Source: Eleusine coracana subsp. coracana (Eukaryota; Streptophyta; Magnoliopsida; Poales; Poaceae). From it: DNA of 64,000 bases. The translations under genes were made by a program, and so were the position numbers. The notes beneath the pieces were generated by a model that worked only from the letters and a program-made list of their open reading frames with translations, made no database searches and was not told the DNA's origin. Below are positions 1 to 11,973 of the stretch, one piece after another. Each line of letters opens with the position of its first letter. Position 1 is the first letter of the stretch. The stretch lies in contig CM064417.1 in NCBI GenBank assembly GCA_032690845.1, positions 13,732,501 through 13,796,500 on the forward strand, read 5' to 3'.

Positions 1-3000
1 GAGGTGAGCGCTTCCTTCCGGATCTTCTCCTCCTCACATTGCGATGGTGGCCGATTGGGTTGTTGGCCGCCTCCTTCCTAATCTCCTTCCCCGTCCCCGG
101 ATTGTGATTTCCGCTTCCTATTCTTTCTCGCATAACAGGAGTACGTACGGAACTCGAGAGGCGTGCAGCTCTTCACCTGCGGCTGGCTGCCCGCCGGCAC
201 GTCGCCCAAGGCCCTCGTCTTCCTCTGCCACGGTACGTCGTATATACTGTATACATATATAAACGCGGCGCCATTGCCGACCCTTTTGCTTCTTCCCGTG
301 CTCATTTTGGGTTGTACTGTTACTGTACTTTCAGGCTACGGCATGGAGTGCAGCGGCTTCATGAAAGGTAACCCCCACCTCACTTATCTCGTGTCCTACG
401 TTACTTTCCTCTCGTTGGGATGAACTTTCCCGTCTGTTCCTGAAATGTTGGAGGGAAAGAAAAAGCATATACTGGATAATCTTTTCAAAATAAACAAATT
501 GTTTGTACAAAAGTTTGCTCAAACTGTAGCCACGCATAGTATTCTCTGCTCCATAGGCATTGATGAGCCCACATGCTTGGGTTCACAGTTTCAGGCACCC
601 CATTGGCTGCTCTATGGTCAGAGTAGGGTAGATGCTTGCCCATGGTAAACCATGCCCTCCTGTAGCGTGGTCACCGACAGCCAGTATTCAAAACAGGTTC
701 AGAAAAAAAAAATCACTCGTGCTAAGTTCACTTCTCCTTGATCGTTGTTAAACAGTAGTACTATGTCGTTACCAACGACTGCTGTTGTGTTTTCTAGTTT
801 TCGTTCAGGGACCCTCTCGTGTTTGGTTTCACTCAGTATGATGTGGTACTTTCCCATCTAATAACTCCGCGAGCACTTAGCTCAGAATTAGCAGCTGTAT
901 TAGTCGTGACAAATGACATCATGTTTCTAATAAAATAAACAGTCCGTGGATGAGCTTATTAAGCACTAAGCAGTTGCACGGGTGGGAGTATACGTCAAGC
1001 GGGAACTACTGTTAGCTGAAAGGGAAGACAAGAGCAGTTACTATAGGATTTGTAGGGCTCTGCTAAGTGCTGACTCTCCCTCCGCATTGAAACGCCGTCC
1101 CGAGCCGGTCTCCCATTGAAGGCACCTAACAGCCTTCTTTGTCGTAGCCTTCTTTGTCGTTGCCTCTCTGTTACAAACTCCCCACTGGTAACCATGTACC
1201 GTCCTCATGGTAACAGTGGTGTAGATCCTTGCAAAAGAAAAAGTTTAGTTCCATGAACCTGGAAGGGGCGGAAGAAACGTGCGAGGACTAGTCACCAGTA
1301 AATAAGGTTCATTGGGTGCAGCGAGGTTCTTTCATTATCCGGGCTTAGTTCCTTCCTTGATGTACACTGTTAGCTGAAGTTGTTTACCAGAACAGTATAA
1401 CTGAAAGTAACATATTGTAACTTTCGCATATTGCGCCCTGATCTAGCCTTAGATGCGCGCCTTTCGTCGCTTTCCCCATATGGTTGCAGTAGTAGTTGTT
1501 GATGATGAGCTGAGCCACCAACCTACGCGACCGGAACCGTATAGAGCAGTCGTTCTCAAGATCCAGACCCAGTACCTACGTTATCTTCCTTTCTCGCCCC
1601 GATGAGTCCCTTTCTGGGCACGGGCAGCTGCCGCCGCCGGCGGTGGTGATGAGGGGCACCACGATGGGTGAACTGCCCGACCAACCGCCGGGAAGGTTTA
1701 ATTAGTCGTTGATTGATCGCGCCATCGATGGCCAGCTACTTGCTTAATTGGTTCTGGCGTCGCGTAGGATTCCTATAATCTGATGAAACTACCGGGTTGT
1801 CGCGTCATAACGAGATGAGGGCAGGCACCGCTACGGGAACGGGAAGAGCTTCGCTGTCCAAGGGAGGAACGGGGCTGTACTTGGCTACCGTTTTTCGCGG
1901 CCTGTACCGGCGCCACATGAGGCTGGATCGGTTGGAGTTGTATGTATCCAAAATTGATTGCGAGAGAGCACGCTGGGAGAGCGGCGTTCAATTAGGCTGT
2001 TTAGGACGTGGGGGAGCTTCTAGAAGCCCAGCAGTGTGATTGCGATCAATGTGAAGCGAGGGCCAGGCGTTGCAGGTCCGGGTTGATGGCCACGAGACTT
2101 CAATTTGTACGTGACGTGAGGTGGCAGGGACAGATTGTTGTGTGGGCAGCCATCACTTATAGGGGATATAAATGGCGTCCAGGCTTTAGTTCGTACCTGT
2201 CCCACTTTTCGTAGCATTAGTAGTTTTTTGCCCATCGAGAATGCAGTGTGGCCTCTTGTACAATTAGAGTAAATGATATTTTGTATAGGGTTAGTTTCTT
2301 GAGAAAGTGTTTTAATTCTCGTATGTATAACGTTCCTTTGTGTTGCTAGCTAGCTACTCAAATTTCTTTCCATGAAGGTAGAGTAAGGTGGATCTCTCTG
2401 TTGCAATTTAAAAGCAGAACGTTTCTGTTATGATTTGAAACGGCTAGACCGAATTGTTAGATATATTGTTTATACGTGATCTTCACAGAAAATAAAATTA
2501 GAGACCAATTATGGGTATACCATAGTTTTCTTCGTTCTTGCAAAAATTAGTTACTAGTCATTGGAGCCAAAATATCATTGATTTGGTAAAATTCCGGCTA
2601 TTACTAGTTTTATATCTCATTATCAACCTCTCAAGTTAGTTTGGATGCAGGATTTAGAAAACAAAGACTTTAACATCGGGTGATGCATTGCTCAGCTTGA
2701 TATTGATATTGATGCTGTGAAAATTTGCAGAGTGCGGGGTGCGTCTGGCGGCGGCCGGGTATGGGGTGTTCGGGATGGACTACGAGGGCCACGGCAAGTC
2801 CATGGGCGCCCGCTGCTACATCCGCAGCTTCCGCCGTCTCGTCGATGACTGCTACTGCTTCTTCAAGTCCGTCAGCGGTGAGCAATTCTGTTCGTTGATG
2901 CCATCGTGCACGCACACCGTTCCTGTTTATATTTCCTATATATACTCTGTTTACCTTCTGAAACTGTTGATCACTTAATCTGCTTCCTCTGTTCCTCGAT

Positions 3001-4978
3001 GCAGAGCTTGAGGAGTACCGGAACAAGAGCCGCTTCCTCTACGGCGAGTCCATGGGCGGCGCCGTCGCGCTAATGCTGCACCAGAAGGACCCCGCGTTCT
3101 GGGACGGCGCCGTCCTCGTCGCGCCAATGTGCAAGGTTGGTATTGGTTTAAACAAGCTAACCTGAACCTTTTGCCATGTGCCCATGTCTGAAACTGAAAA
3201 ACTGATGGTGCATTGCTCTGTTTCGGTGGTGATCCAAAAAAAATAATAATTAGATATCGGAGAAGGTGAAGCCGCACCCGTTGGTGATCACCCTCCTGAC
3301 GCAGGTAGAGGACGTGATCCCCAAGTGGAAGATCGTGCCAACCAAGGACGTCATCGACGCCGCTTTCAAGGACCCCGTCAAGCGCGAAAAGGTACGTAAG
3401 CCAAGGACAAACTTGTAGTAACGCTTTCAGTTGTGCCATCGTATCACACATATCACCAAATATGTTTTTCTTGCAAAAGCAAATGTACAAATTACGACTG
3501 GTCAAAGCAAAAGACAGGATAGATAACGCAACGCAAGCAAAACAGAGTACCTCTGCGGCTTAGCAGGCCATTACATTCGGCGGGTGAGCACTCTAGGCCC
3601 ATCTATCAGACGGCCCATCAAACGGACGGACGGCCGGGCGGCGTGGGGCGGGGCGCGCGACTGCGTCCAGCGATCTTGGGACTAACTGCTTCCGCTAATA
3701 ACAGTGCGGGATTAAATCCCACCTCGGTAATCCGTGCGGAAATCGCGCGCATGAAAAACGCCCATTCGTGGTCCCACTCGCCGGGCCTGGTGGCGCAGGC
3801 CTGTTACTCCAGCTTATTCGGAGGGTAGAGTTGGCAATGGACTACGGGCATCTCGGCTCCCCACGTCGGGGGGCCCTGAGCCCAGTCCTTTGGAGGGGGT
3901 TTGACTGTGCCGTTTGAGCCCAAGGTCCAGACCCGTACGCCCGGACACACCCACTAACCTAACAAATAAGTGTGCGCAATGTCATCCATCTGAGGGCTGC
4001 GGGCGTCGGGGTTAGTGGGTGGGGGGTAAGGATCTTTTCTATGGTCCGGGGCACAAGTGGCGGCGGGATTCTCCCCCGGCACGAAAAAAAGGGCCTTTCT
4101 TTCTTCGGGTCCAGTGCCGGGCTTTCCCGTAGGTCTGGGGTTTGTCCCCTCCTGCGGGAGGCCTTGGGTTCGCGCACTTTTCAGACCCTCCTTGCCAACT
4201 CTTTTGCCAGTTTTTATGTCAACCTTTCACTTGGAGCCTTGGAGGTTTATTGGTGTTTCAGTAATCGCATTGTTATGCAGATTAACCTTGCATAATAAGC
4301 CCTCAAGTTTTTGTTATGCAAAATGATCCTTTTACTTCTGAGTTCTTATTTCGGCTGTAAAATTTTCAATGCTGATATAGTGCTTAATGTTGCCATGGCA
4401 AGCAGATTAGGAGAAACAATCTCATCTACCAGGACAAGCCACGGCTCAAGACGGCACTGGAGATGCTCAGGACCAGCATGTACATAGAAGACAGCCTGTC
4501 CCAGGTACATTGTCTGAACCTGTTTTCCAAATCTCAGCGCTGGCTCTGCCTCTTCTCTGTTCAACTGCGATTTTCTGACGAAACATCTTTTTCTGCGCAG
4601 GTGAAGCTGCCGTTCTTCGTCTTGCACGGCGAGGCCGACACCGTAACGGACCCGGAGGTCAGCCGAGCGCTGTACGAGCGGGCCGCCAGCACTGACAAGA
4701 CGATCAAGCTCTACCCGGGGATGTGGCATGGCCTCACAGCCGGCGAGCCCGACGAGAATGTGGAGGCCATCTTCTGCGACATCGTCGCCTGGCTCAACGA
4801 GCGCAGCCGCAGTTGGACGCAGGAGGACCGCCTCAGGAAGCTCCTGGCAGTCCCTGGCGGAAAGTTCATCGACGGCGAGAAGAACGGTGAGGCACCGGTG
4901 CACGGGCGTCCACGGCGGCCACGCGGTGGCTTTCTCTGCGGACTCGCTGGACGGACGCATCACCATGCAGAAATGTGA
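1..4978 (+). CDS. Monoacylglycerol lipase-like alpha/beta hydrolase (5' end outside window)
   Basis: Serine hydrolase of the plant MAGL / lysophospholipase-like family, expected to release a fatty acid from monoacylglycerol or lysophospholipid; members also include caffeoyl-shikimate esterases, so the substrate is not settled. Coding exons with GT-AG borders and consistent phase: (..3), 139-232, 335-367, 2731-2877, 3005-3135, 3254-3391, 4406-4504, 4601-4978. The joined protein shows EYVRNSRGVQLF and LCHGYGMECSGF near the start, then FGMDYEGHGKS. The nucleophile elbow GESMGG is in exon 3005-3135, the acid in HGEADTVTD and the catalytic His in MWHGL, both in the last exon. The triad is intact, so the gene looks functional. 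The last ~30 residues are Arg/Gly/His-rich and look less conserved. The first exon(s) lie left of the window; 'gag|gtgagc' at 1-3 fits an exon end. It converges on UXS, with 550 bp between stop codons. Confidence 0.88.
368..2730 (+). other. Long intron of the hydrolase gene
   Basis: 2.36-kb intron between the exon encoding CHGYGMECSGFMK and the exon encoding ECGVRLAAAGYG, with GT at 368 and AG at 2729-2730. I saw no coding homology and no terminal inverted repeats. The open frames in it are short and unrelated to the gene. Confidence 0.75.
3827..4203. mobile_element. hAT-like MITE in hydrolase intron
   Basis: The 1-kb intron 3392-4405 contains a GC-rich block bounded by AGAGTTGGCAA at the left and its inverted copy TTGCCAACTCT at the right (about 377 bp apart). 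This TIR type is typical of small non-autonomous hAT elements of grasses. No convincing 8-bp target duplication is visible, so the exact ends are approximate. Confidence 0.5.
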
Positions 4979-5528
4979 AGATAGAACTGGCAGACCTGAT
5001 CGGATGTGCACATTCAACTGCAGTGAATAAGGAAGTGGTGATGCGTGACATGTATGTAATATAGAAGGCTTGTCAAGTGATGTGAGACAAATCGTTCCCT
5101 TCCCTCCTTTGACCATTGCACTGAACTGAACATTTGCCCAATAATCAAATATCTTGCTCTGTTGTAGTTCTGCTGAAACATCATTTCAATCTTCATAACG
5201 CTACGACGTCATTACATCATTAACATCTGATGTTATTTGTTGGCTGCGTGCCATTACACAAATATTATAAGCATTACAACCGAAAGAACCAAAATGAAAA
5301 GAACAGAGTTACAATAGTGCCAAGATATTTTAACAACAATCTAATATTACCCTAAGCGTTACATAAGAAGCCAAGACCTTTTTGTCCGTATAGTATAGAG
5401 CAGCTAAGAGCGTGCCACTAAAATCATCCATGTCTTATGCTCTCTTTCTTCCAATTTTTGTACCAAACAGCCATACAAATTAAACGAATGTGTACCTTTT
5501 GATATGATTAGGAGAGGCCACCGGCTGC
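4979..5528. other. Shared 3' flank of two convergent genes
   Basis: AT-rich interval between the stop of the hydrolase gene (4976-4978) and the stop of UXS (5531-5529 on the minus strand). It must hold both 3' UTRs and polyadenylation regions. No ORF or repeat was recognised. Confidence 0.6.
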
Positions 5529-8500
5529 CTAAGAGGATTCTTCCTGATCCCCAAAGACACGTTTGCGGAAGTCAGTAACCATGAGGGGAAGGCCCTCACG
5601 CAGGGGAACCTTGGGCTCCCAACCAAGAAGCTCCTTGGCACGGCTGATGTCAGGCTTGCGCTTGTGTGGATCGTCAGCAGTATTTTCACGGAACTCAATG
5701 CGTGCTTCAGGGTCAATGGTGTCCTGGACCACCTTAGCCAATTCCAGCATGGTGAACTCGCCCGGATTTCCCAAATTGAATGGTCCAATGTGCTCCCCTT
5801 CCATAAGCTTCATCAGCCCTTCCACCTGTCACAAGCATCACCTCAGTATGGTAAGATGTAGTATGGTACCTATATTAAACTAATTATTAACAATTATCAA
5901 CATCAACCATTGTTTCTGATAATTAGATATGTCAGCAAGAAATCACAAACGCAGATCTTTAGAAGATTAGTTATTATGCACTTCATCTCAGATCAATAAG
6001 ACACATATAGTATGAATCATTTATAGAAATACTAATACTGTGCAGATGGTAGCTCTCTAGTGTGCTGATTGCTAAAGAAGCTATACAAATAAGTCAAGCC
6101 ACTCAAATGACAGAAAAGTAGTTTTCAAATCATTGTGAGAAGTGATAGAGAGACTTACCAAATCAGAGACATACTGAAAGCTCCTAGTTTGCTTTCCATC
6201 ACCATACACAGTCAAAGGCTCCTTCCTCAGCGCCTGAAAACCCATATTTGCAGGAGGCAAAATTTACTTAGTATCAACAAAATTAAACTGTGTATAAATT
6301 CAGGTGCCAAAAGAGGAATATGTAAACAGATTGCTACCTGAGCAACAAAGTTGCTGACAACACGACCATCATCAATGCACATCCGAGGACCATATGTGTT
6401 AAAGATCCGAGCAATTCTTACCTAAACAGAAACACGGTACAACAGAAACCAGATGTCAGCAAAACGTTAGTCTGAAAAGTTTTTTATGACAGGCAGCTTG
6501 AGTGGCATTTAAACCTCAAGGTTTGCACCACGATGGTAATCCATGGTCAGGGTTTCAGCTGTGCGCTTGCCCTCATCATAGCAGCTTCTGACACCTAATA
6601 GTCAAACATACATATTTGCATCAGAAAACCTCTCAGAAAACTAATGCAAACCTACAACACGCAAAATCAAACAGTATAAAACAAAACATGAAAGGACTAC
6701 TAGGAAGACGGTGCTAATTATTCCAGTCAAAATCAACTTATTTTTCTTGCTTCTATTCTATCACTTGTTCCAGTCTAAATTAGCTTAGCTAACTTTTATG
6801 ATTTCTTTCTCTTCTTCCAGTATTAGGTAGGGATCCACTTGGAGGATTTCATGCTTGCAACCAATTCTACCAACTCAAAGTGTCCATATACACATGAAAG
6901 GCCACACAAATTAGGATTCCATGATGGCAAACCCACCAATTTCAACTTCAATCAAACATCCCTATACCCAACAGTTCCAACGAGTAGTAGTTTTACAGTC
7001 AACTTTCAGATAATAATGCGATCTATTAAAGTCTTATTTGGCGATTTTGTTTCTGAACAAAAAATGTTGTGTAAAGAAAATTAAACTACAACATAATTCA
7101 TTTGTTTTCTGTTTAGCTCCAAGCATGTACACAATAGAATGACAAAAAAATGAATGCAGAGTGAAGATATTCCAGAATAATTTATTACTACTGCCCCATG
7201 ATAAACTCAACTCCCTTTTTTTCTAATGGAAGCGTCGCATAGGGAAATTCCTAAAAAAAGGATATCAAGGACGAGTAATTACCAATGGGGTTGACATTGC
7301 CCCAGTAAGTCTCCACCTGAGGGTGCTGGAGGGGATCACCATAAACCTCACTGGTGCTGGTGAGAAGAAACCTTGCCCCAATCCTCTTGGCCAGTCCAAG
7401 CATGTTCAGCGTCCCAACAACATTCGTCTTGTGCCATCTCAAAAGTTAAGGCTCACGAGTAACATTTTGAAAAGATAGAGCAAGCATAGATCAAAAGGCT
7501 TTTTTGTTTTGGTTTTGATTTGGCAGCCAAGCACTCAGGATTAACTAAGCACTAGTACTAGTAGGTGGAAAACGAGACATATGAAAATAAAGTTAAATGA
7601 AAGATATGGAGCATTGATAAGAAAAGGTCAGCTGTCTCTATGGAATTAGCTACTAGATTCCAAACTTGGGCTTCACTAAGCACTACCATCAGTAGGTGGA
7701 AACTGAGAACTATGGCAATAAAGTTAAGTGAAAGATACGCAACACTTATAAGAAAAGGTCAGCTATCTCTATGAAATTTGCGAGTACATTCCAAACTTTG
7801 ACAAAGTCGATAAATTATACAGCACAACTAGGTCCGAAGGTAGCTTTGACCTTTACTCCTATTACAAGCTAGAATAAAGTGAAGCAATCGTTTTGATCCA
7901 AACAACAATTAACAGGAGCTACGAAGCACAACTCCCAATATCACCAGATGCAAAGAGCCTTTTCTAGATCAATCCAATCATATCATTTTGTATGTTCAGA
8001 ATACTAGTTTGAAAATGAAGGGAGAATATGAAACAGCCGATGACACATTTCTTAGCGGAGATCAATATTACCTCACAACTACACATAAACACACTAGATA
8101 CTCTAATGCTCTGTTCTTATAGACCACTGATTTGTGGGCCATAATAATCTAATTAACTAAAAAAACAATGAAATTCAGAAAAAAAAATCCTGGACAATCA
8201 AAATTAGACGCCAAATCAACATCCCTAACAATGAGAGCAACCACAGTGATCAATATCAATCATCACAAGGGTAAAAATAAAATCAAACCTGAAAAGCATT
8301 CAGATTCAGAGTTAGCAAGTGAGTAAGGATATGATGGTCTTGATGGGGTTGTACTTGTAGTGTACGGGGCTGGCGGGGCAGGCGAGATGGTAGATCTGGT
8401 CGACCTCGAGCAGGATTGGCTCGACAACGTCGTGGCGGATCACCTCGAAATTGGGATTCCGGAGATGGTGCGCCACGTTCTCCTTGCGCCCCGTGAAAAA

Positions 8501-8920
8501 GTTGTCAACCACGATCACGCTGTCCCCGCGCTCCACCAGCCGGTCCACCAGATGGCTCCCAACGAACCCGGCGCCGCCCGTCACGAGCACGCGCAGCGCG
8601 CGCCGCTTCAGGCCCAGGGGCACCTTGCCACCGACGGAATCGGGCAGCGGCCGGTACCGGCCAGAGGCCACGGCGAGGTGGTTGAATCCTCCCGACGCGG
8701 CGGGGTAATACGACGGGGGTGAAGCGGAGGAAGAGAAGGCGAATAGGGCGGCAGCGAAGAGCATGCCGGCGAGGGCGAAGAGGGGGCGGTGCTCCGCGGT
8801 GGCGTAGCGGGCAGAGCGAGTGAGCCACGAGAGCTTCTTGGAGGGCTTCGGGGAGTACTCCCCGCCGTTGGAGGCGGACCCGGGAGCTGCCCCGCCGCGA
8901 AAAGTCAGCTCCGACGCCAT
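5529..8920 (-). CDS. UXS: UDP-glucuronic acid decarboxylase (UDP-xylose synthase), membrane-anchored type
   Basis: Converts UDP-glucuronate to UDP-xylose for xylan and other cell-wall polymers, using bound NAD+. Exons on the minus strand: 8920-8333, 7430-7283, 6594-6515, 6421-6338, 6233-6159, 5825-5529; all phases join, giving 423 aa. The start is MASEL, as in plant type-II UXS proteins, rather than the in-frame Met ten codons upstream. A hydrophobic segment at residues ~47-63 after a basic N-terminus predicts a type II Golgi membrane protein. The Rossmann motif GGAGFVG lies at 115-121, SEVYGD at ~223-228 and the catalytic YxxxK at Tyr251/Lys255 (YDEGK), in a short-chain dehydrogenase/reductase fold. 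Introns 2-5 are GT-AG. Intron 1 has AT-AC ends (see separate entry), and any GT-based donor near exon 1 would meet an in-frame stop. No frameshift or stop was seen. Confidence 0.95.
7431..8332 (-). other. UXS: U12-type AT-AC intron 1 of UXS
   Basis: After codon 196 (ATC) the minus strand reads ATATCCTTAC (8332-8323), a perfect match to the U12 donor consensus ATATCCTT. The intron ends in GGCAC (C at 7431) just before AAG ACG AAT. A branch-site core CCTTAAC lies at 7451-7445, with the likely branch A at 7446, 15 nt from the intron end, which is the tight spacing normal for minor-spliceosome introns. Splicing here restores the conserved [11 protein letters not shown] junction in phase 0. No GT donor or AG acceptor restores it. 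Confidence 0.9.
7544..7801. repeat. Tandem duplication (~131-bp unit) inside UXS intron 1
   Basis: Two adjacent copies, about 7544-7674 and 7675-7801. Both contain ACTAAGCACTA, CAGTAGGTGGAAA or TAGTAGGTGGAAA, AATAAAGTTAA, GATAAGAAAAGGTCAGCT or TATAAGAAAAGGTCAGCT, and end in ATTCCAAACTT. They are clearly diverged, so the duplication is not recent. Confidence 0.85.
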
Positions 8921-9039
8921 CTCCGGCGAAGGGCCAGTGTCCAGATGCAAATTTCAGCTCTGGATTGTGAGGATCTAGGGACCTGTCTGTAAATTTGGAG
9001 CCGACTCAGCGACGAAGAAACGGTTTTCCTCTGATGGCC

Positions 9040-9045
9040 TTTATA
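9040..9045 (-). promoter_or_regulatory. Probable TATA box of UXS
   Basis: The minus strand reads CATATAAAGG here, about 120 nt upstream of the ATG at 8920. This would place the transcription start near 9010-9015 and a 5' UTR of roughly 90 nt. Prediction from position and sequence only. Confidence 0.55.
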
Positions 9046-9342
9046 TGCCGCGATGGTGAATGAATTTTGCGTTGAAATTATTCGCGGATTGGTGATGGAC
9101 GGTTGATACGGTAGCTTTACTGGTGCTGCAAGGCAGCTCGTGGACCTTGACCTCCGAACTTCTGTTTTCTTTTCAGAGACTTCATCCTCGCGGCGAAATA
9201 GATCTTTATTTCAAAAAACAGTTTTGGTGATTCAAATGAGTTTTAATAAAGTGCAGGCAAATGTCAACGAAGATTCAGAAATAGAAATGAGGTTCACCCA
9301 AATTTCATCTAAACTAAGTATATGTTCGTGCATTGCTACGAG

Positions 9343-9545
9343 CAGGTTCGAATAATCGGTAGAAATCGACCGGTTATTCTGATTAACCGGATAACCGGTC
9401 CCGGGCGGTCGCGCTAACTGACCGGTTAACTGGAGAAAACCGGACCTGGTACTGTAGCAATACGGTTAACCGGCCGGTTATCCTGGTTAACCGACCGGTT
9501 TTTTACCGAATCGAGCCGGCCGTTAAGTCGATTTTTCGAACCCTG
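9343..9545. mobile_element. 203-bp hAT-type MITE with 8-bp target duplication
   Basis: The left end reads CAGGTTCGAATAATCG and the right end, reverse-complemented, CAGGGTTCGAAAAATCG. Both are flanked by the same octamer GCTACGAG (9335-9342 and 9546-9553). An 8-bp target duplication with a CAGGG-like TIR is the hAT signature. The inside is built almost entirely from ACCGGTTAACC-type words in both orientations, so the single strand should fold extensively. It has no coding capacity. Confidence 0.88.
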
Positions 9546-10005
9546 GCTACGAGTGATAAAAAAAAATCACAAATTTTTTATAGGTTTGTACATGGGCTGC
9601 AAAATATTATGAAAGAAAAAAAATAAGTTCAAGCAAATTTATCACTTTATAAGATGCAGCGATCTTATATAAACAAATATTTTTATATCATTGAAATCTG
9701 ATGGCCCATACAAACAAAAAGCAATGCAAACTACATACACATGAGTTGTATTGTGATAAGGTCAAAGAAGACATACTATAGAAGAACAACCATACAATAT
9801 GAGATCTTTTAGCATTCAATCCATATCTAATATGTAGTGGCTACAAATATTCTATGCACTTATACATTAATTTAAACATTGTACATAGCTTATCCAAATG
9901 AAATGTAACTTAAAAAATCATACACAATTCACAAATCAAGGTGAGTACAGGCAGACATGTGGACAACCAACTTTTTCATACTTCACTTCCCCAATTGTTT
10001 ATCTT

Positions 10006-10560
10006 TTTTTTTCTCGAATACGTAGGAGAGCTGTATATCTTTGTATTAAAAAGAGAGAAAACAGTCCCTTACAAACACCGTCACCTCACTCCGAACAGAG
10101 CTGTGAGGGGCTATCAATACATGTTGTTGTGCTTAAAAGATAGAACAACTAAGGGTGAGACCTGACCCGAAAGACTACACCTAGTTAACCAGTTAGCCCG
10201 GTACTTCTTCATGACCCAATCCTCTCAGAGAGCGAGCTCCTGCGAGGAATCATAGTTGCTGCTCATTATTGAATTCTCTAAGAATAACCTAGATGCTGGG
10301 TTGGGCTCCCTCGAAGACACAAGTGTTCCTGTGTTCCTAATTGCTCATCACCATTTTAAAATGAGTGCATCCTAAATCCTTGTTTCTTCCCCTCATGGCA
10401 CGAGCCTTGTAGTCTTATAGGAATGCCCATTGACGAAGGTGTCGACACCGAATCATGGATCTTGTCTAGAAAGTAATCCCCAGCATATTGGTCTCCATTC
10501 CTGCAACTGATTTTGTTAGACAAGAATCGACAATCAAACAATACCCACAATTCAACAATG
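10006..10560 (-). mobile_element. 3' fragment of an L1-type LINE (minus strand)
   Basis: On the minus strand the sequence runs GACTGTTTTCTCTC, then TTAATACAAAGATATACAGC, TCTCCTACGTATTCGAG and a poly-A of nine. This is the stereotyped 3' end of grass L1 LINEs. The 5' limit is a guess; no reverse-transcriptase frame and no clear target duplication were found. Confidence 0.5.
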
Positions 10561-11680
10561 AAATTTACTTCTCATAAAATTGAATCAACTATTACAATTT
10601 GCAACAATGGCCTATTGTATGTGTTATTGGACATGGAAAGATGATATCTTTGCAATGTTATGGTCTTTACCTGAAATGATAGCAGTCGAGGCCCTTGACT
10701 CTCCTACGTATGAGTAGCAATAGCAGCCGCGGCTGCAAAAGGAGTCAGCGTCGTGATAGTGGCGAAGGCTCAGCCTAACCGCCGTACTAGCTGCTGCGCA
10801 TAAAGCTCTTGTCGTCGTACTTATCGCCCATCAAATCACTCTCATCCTACTAAAGAACACGAGCGTTAGAATTTACTAGACGGTATCAATTGAACAGATT
10901 GCAACGTCCATCCAAAAGGAAAAAAAACGAATCCATAGAAAATATTGATTTTTCACAACTGTTGATACAAATGAAAAAGCATGAACGAGTCATAGTACAG
11001 GCATGAATTAGCTTTTTCGATGAGGTCAATCGTTTTTTAACGGTTGATAAGCAGAGAAGACATTGTGCTACGATTGCAGGGTTCAGAACGTGTCGTTCGG
11101 AAGCCAGATCGATTTATATACCGCCTTCACCTTAATCAGGATTATTAGAACCTTTCGAAAGATCGGAAACTCTTGTCCATATCACTATAGAAATGATTCA
11201 TTGGTGGCACCAATTCTCTCTGTGGACAAGGTCATTGGCGCGTTCGCACTTGCTCGAGTGAACGCGCCTTTAGTGATGCTCCCATTGATCTAACTGTTAG
11301 TGATGATGTTTCTTTTATGAAACCATTAGTGATGCTTGGCGGAATGGTAGCCAATGCAAAACTCTTACTCAGCGCTATATTTAAATCTTATACATTTCGT
11401 GTGATTTTGACACAGAATATGCGTGGAAAGCATTTAATCTAGTTGTGTCATGAATGCATCTTGTGATACACCAATTTCAGTGGTTATTTGGTTTATGGCA
11501 ACGTGGCAAGATTCTTACGTGCAGTTAATGATACGTGTTATAAGATTCTCTCGGTAATTATATGATAAATAAATTTTTTTGGGATTAGTTTCGTAAGAAA
11601 TTATAGCAAATCATGGAAACACAATATTACAAAGCAAGCCTTTTTTGACTGTAAACTTTGCACAATCAGTATACAATGTA
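10561..11680. other. Intergenic DNA without recognised content
   Basis: Only short open frames without family resemblance; AT-rich with a few GC-rich words. I see no gene, TIR pair or LTR here. Confidence 0.5.
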
Positions 11681-11944
11681 CTTCCTCTGAATTTATTTTA
11701 TTGACGCTTCCAACCGTTTAGACAAATTAAGGAAGCAAAGAAATTACTACCCTGCCCTGATGCGCCTCGCGCGGTTGCCGTGAGCTCCCGCATTCTCCGT
11801 CCTTCCCATTGTTGGAGTACGTAGTTCTGGCGAAAGGAAGCAGTGGTGAAGATGGAAAACGAATTAGCCCGGCTACTGCGACGTCAATAATTAAAAACAG
11901 TTTTTAAATAAACTAAGGCATCAAGAATAAAAAACCGGAGGGAG
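11681..11944. mobile_element. Stowaway-like MITE
   Basis: A 264-bp block starts CTTCCTCTGAATTTATTTTA and ends AAAAACCGGAGGGAG, the decayed form of the CTCCCTCCGTTTC termini of Tc1/mariner Stowaway MITEs. It is flanked by TA on both sides (11679-11680, 11945-11946). No ORF. Confidence 0.7.
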
Positions 11945-11973
11945 TAGGTAAGATATGTGATGTCGGGTTATAA

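Noticed and set aside
4463..4978. Single 171-codon frame as a complete small hydrolase
   Set aside because: Includes intron 4505-4600; only the two flanking segments are coding.
8312..8332. Continuation of UXS exon 1 as ISLLTC with a stop at 8312
   Set aside because: It reads into the intron; the AT-AC junction restores the conserved protein, this tail does not.
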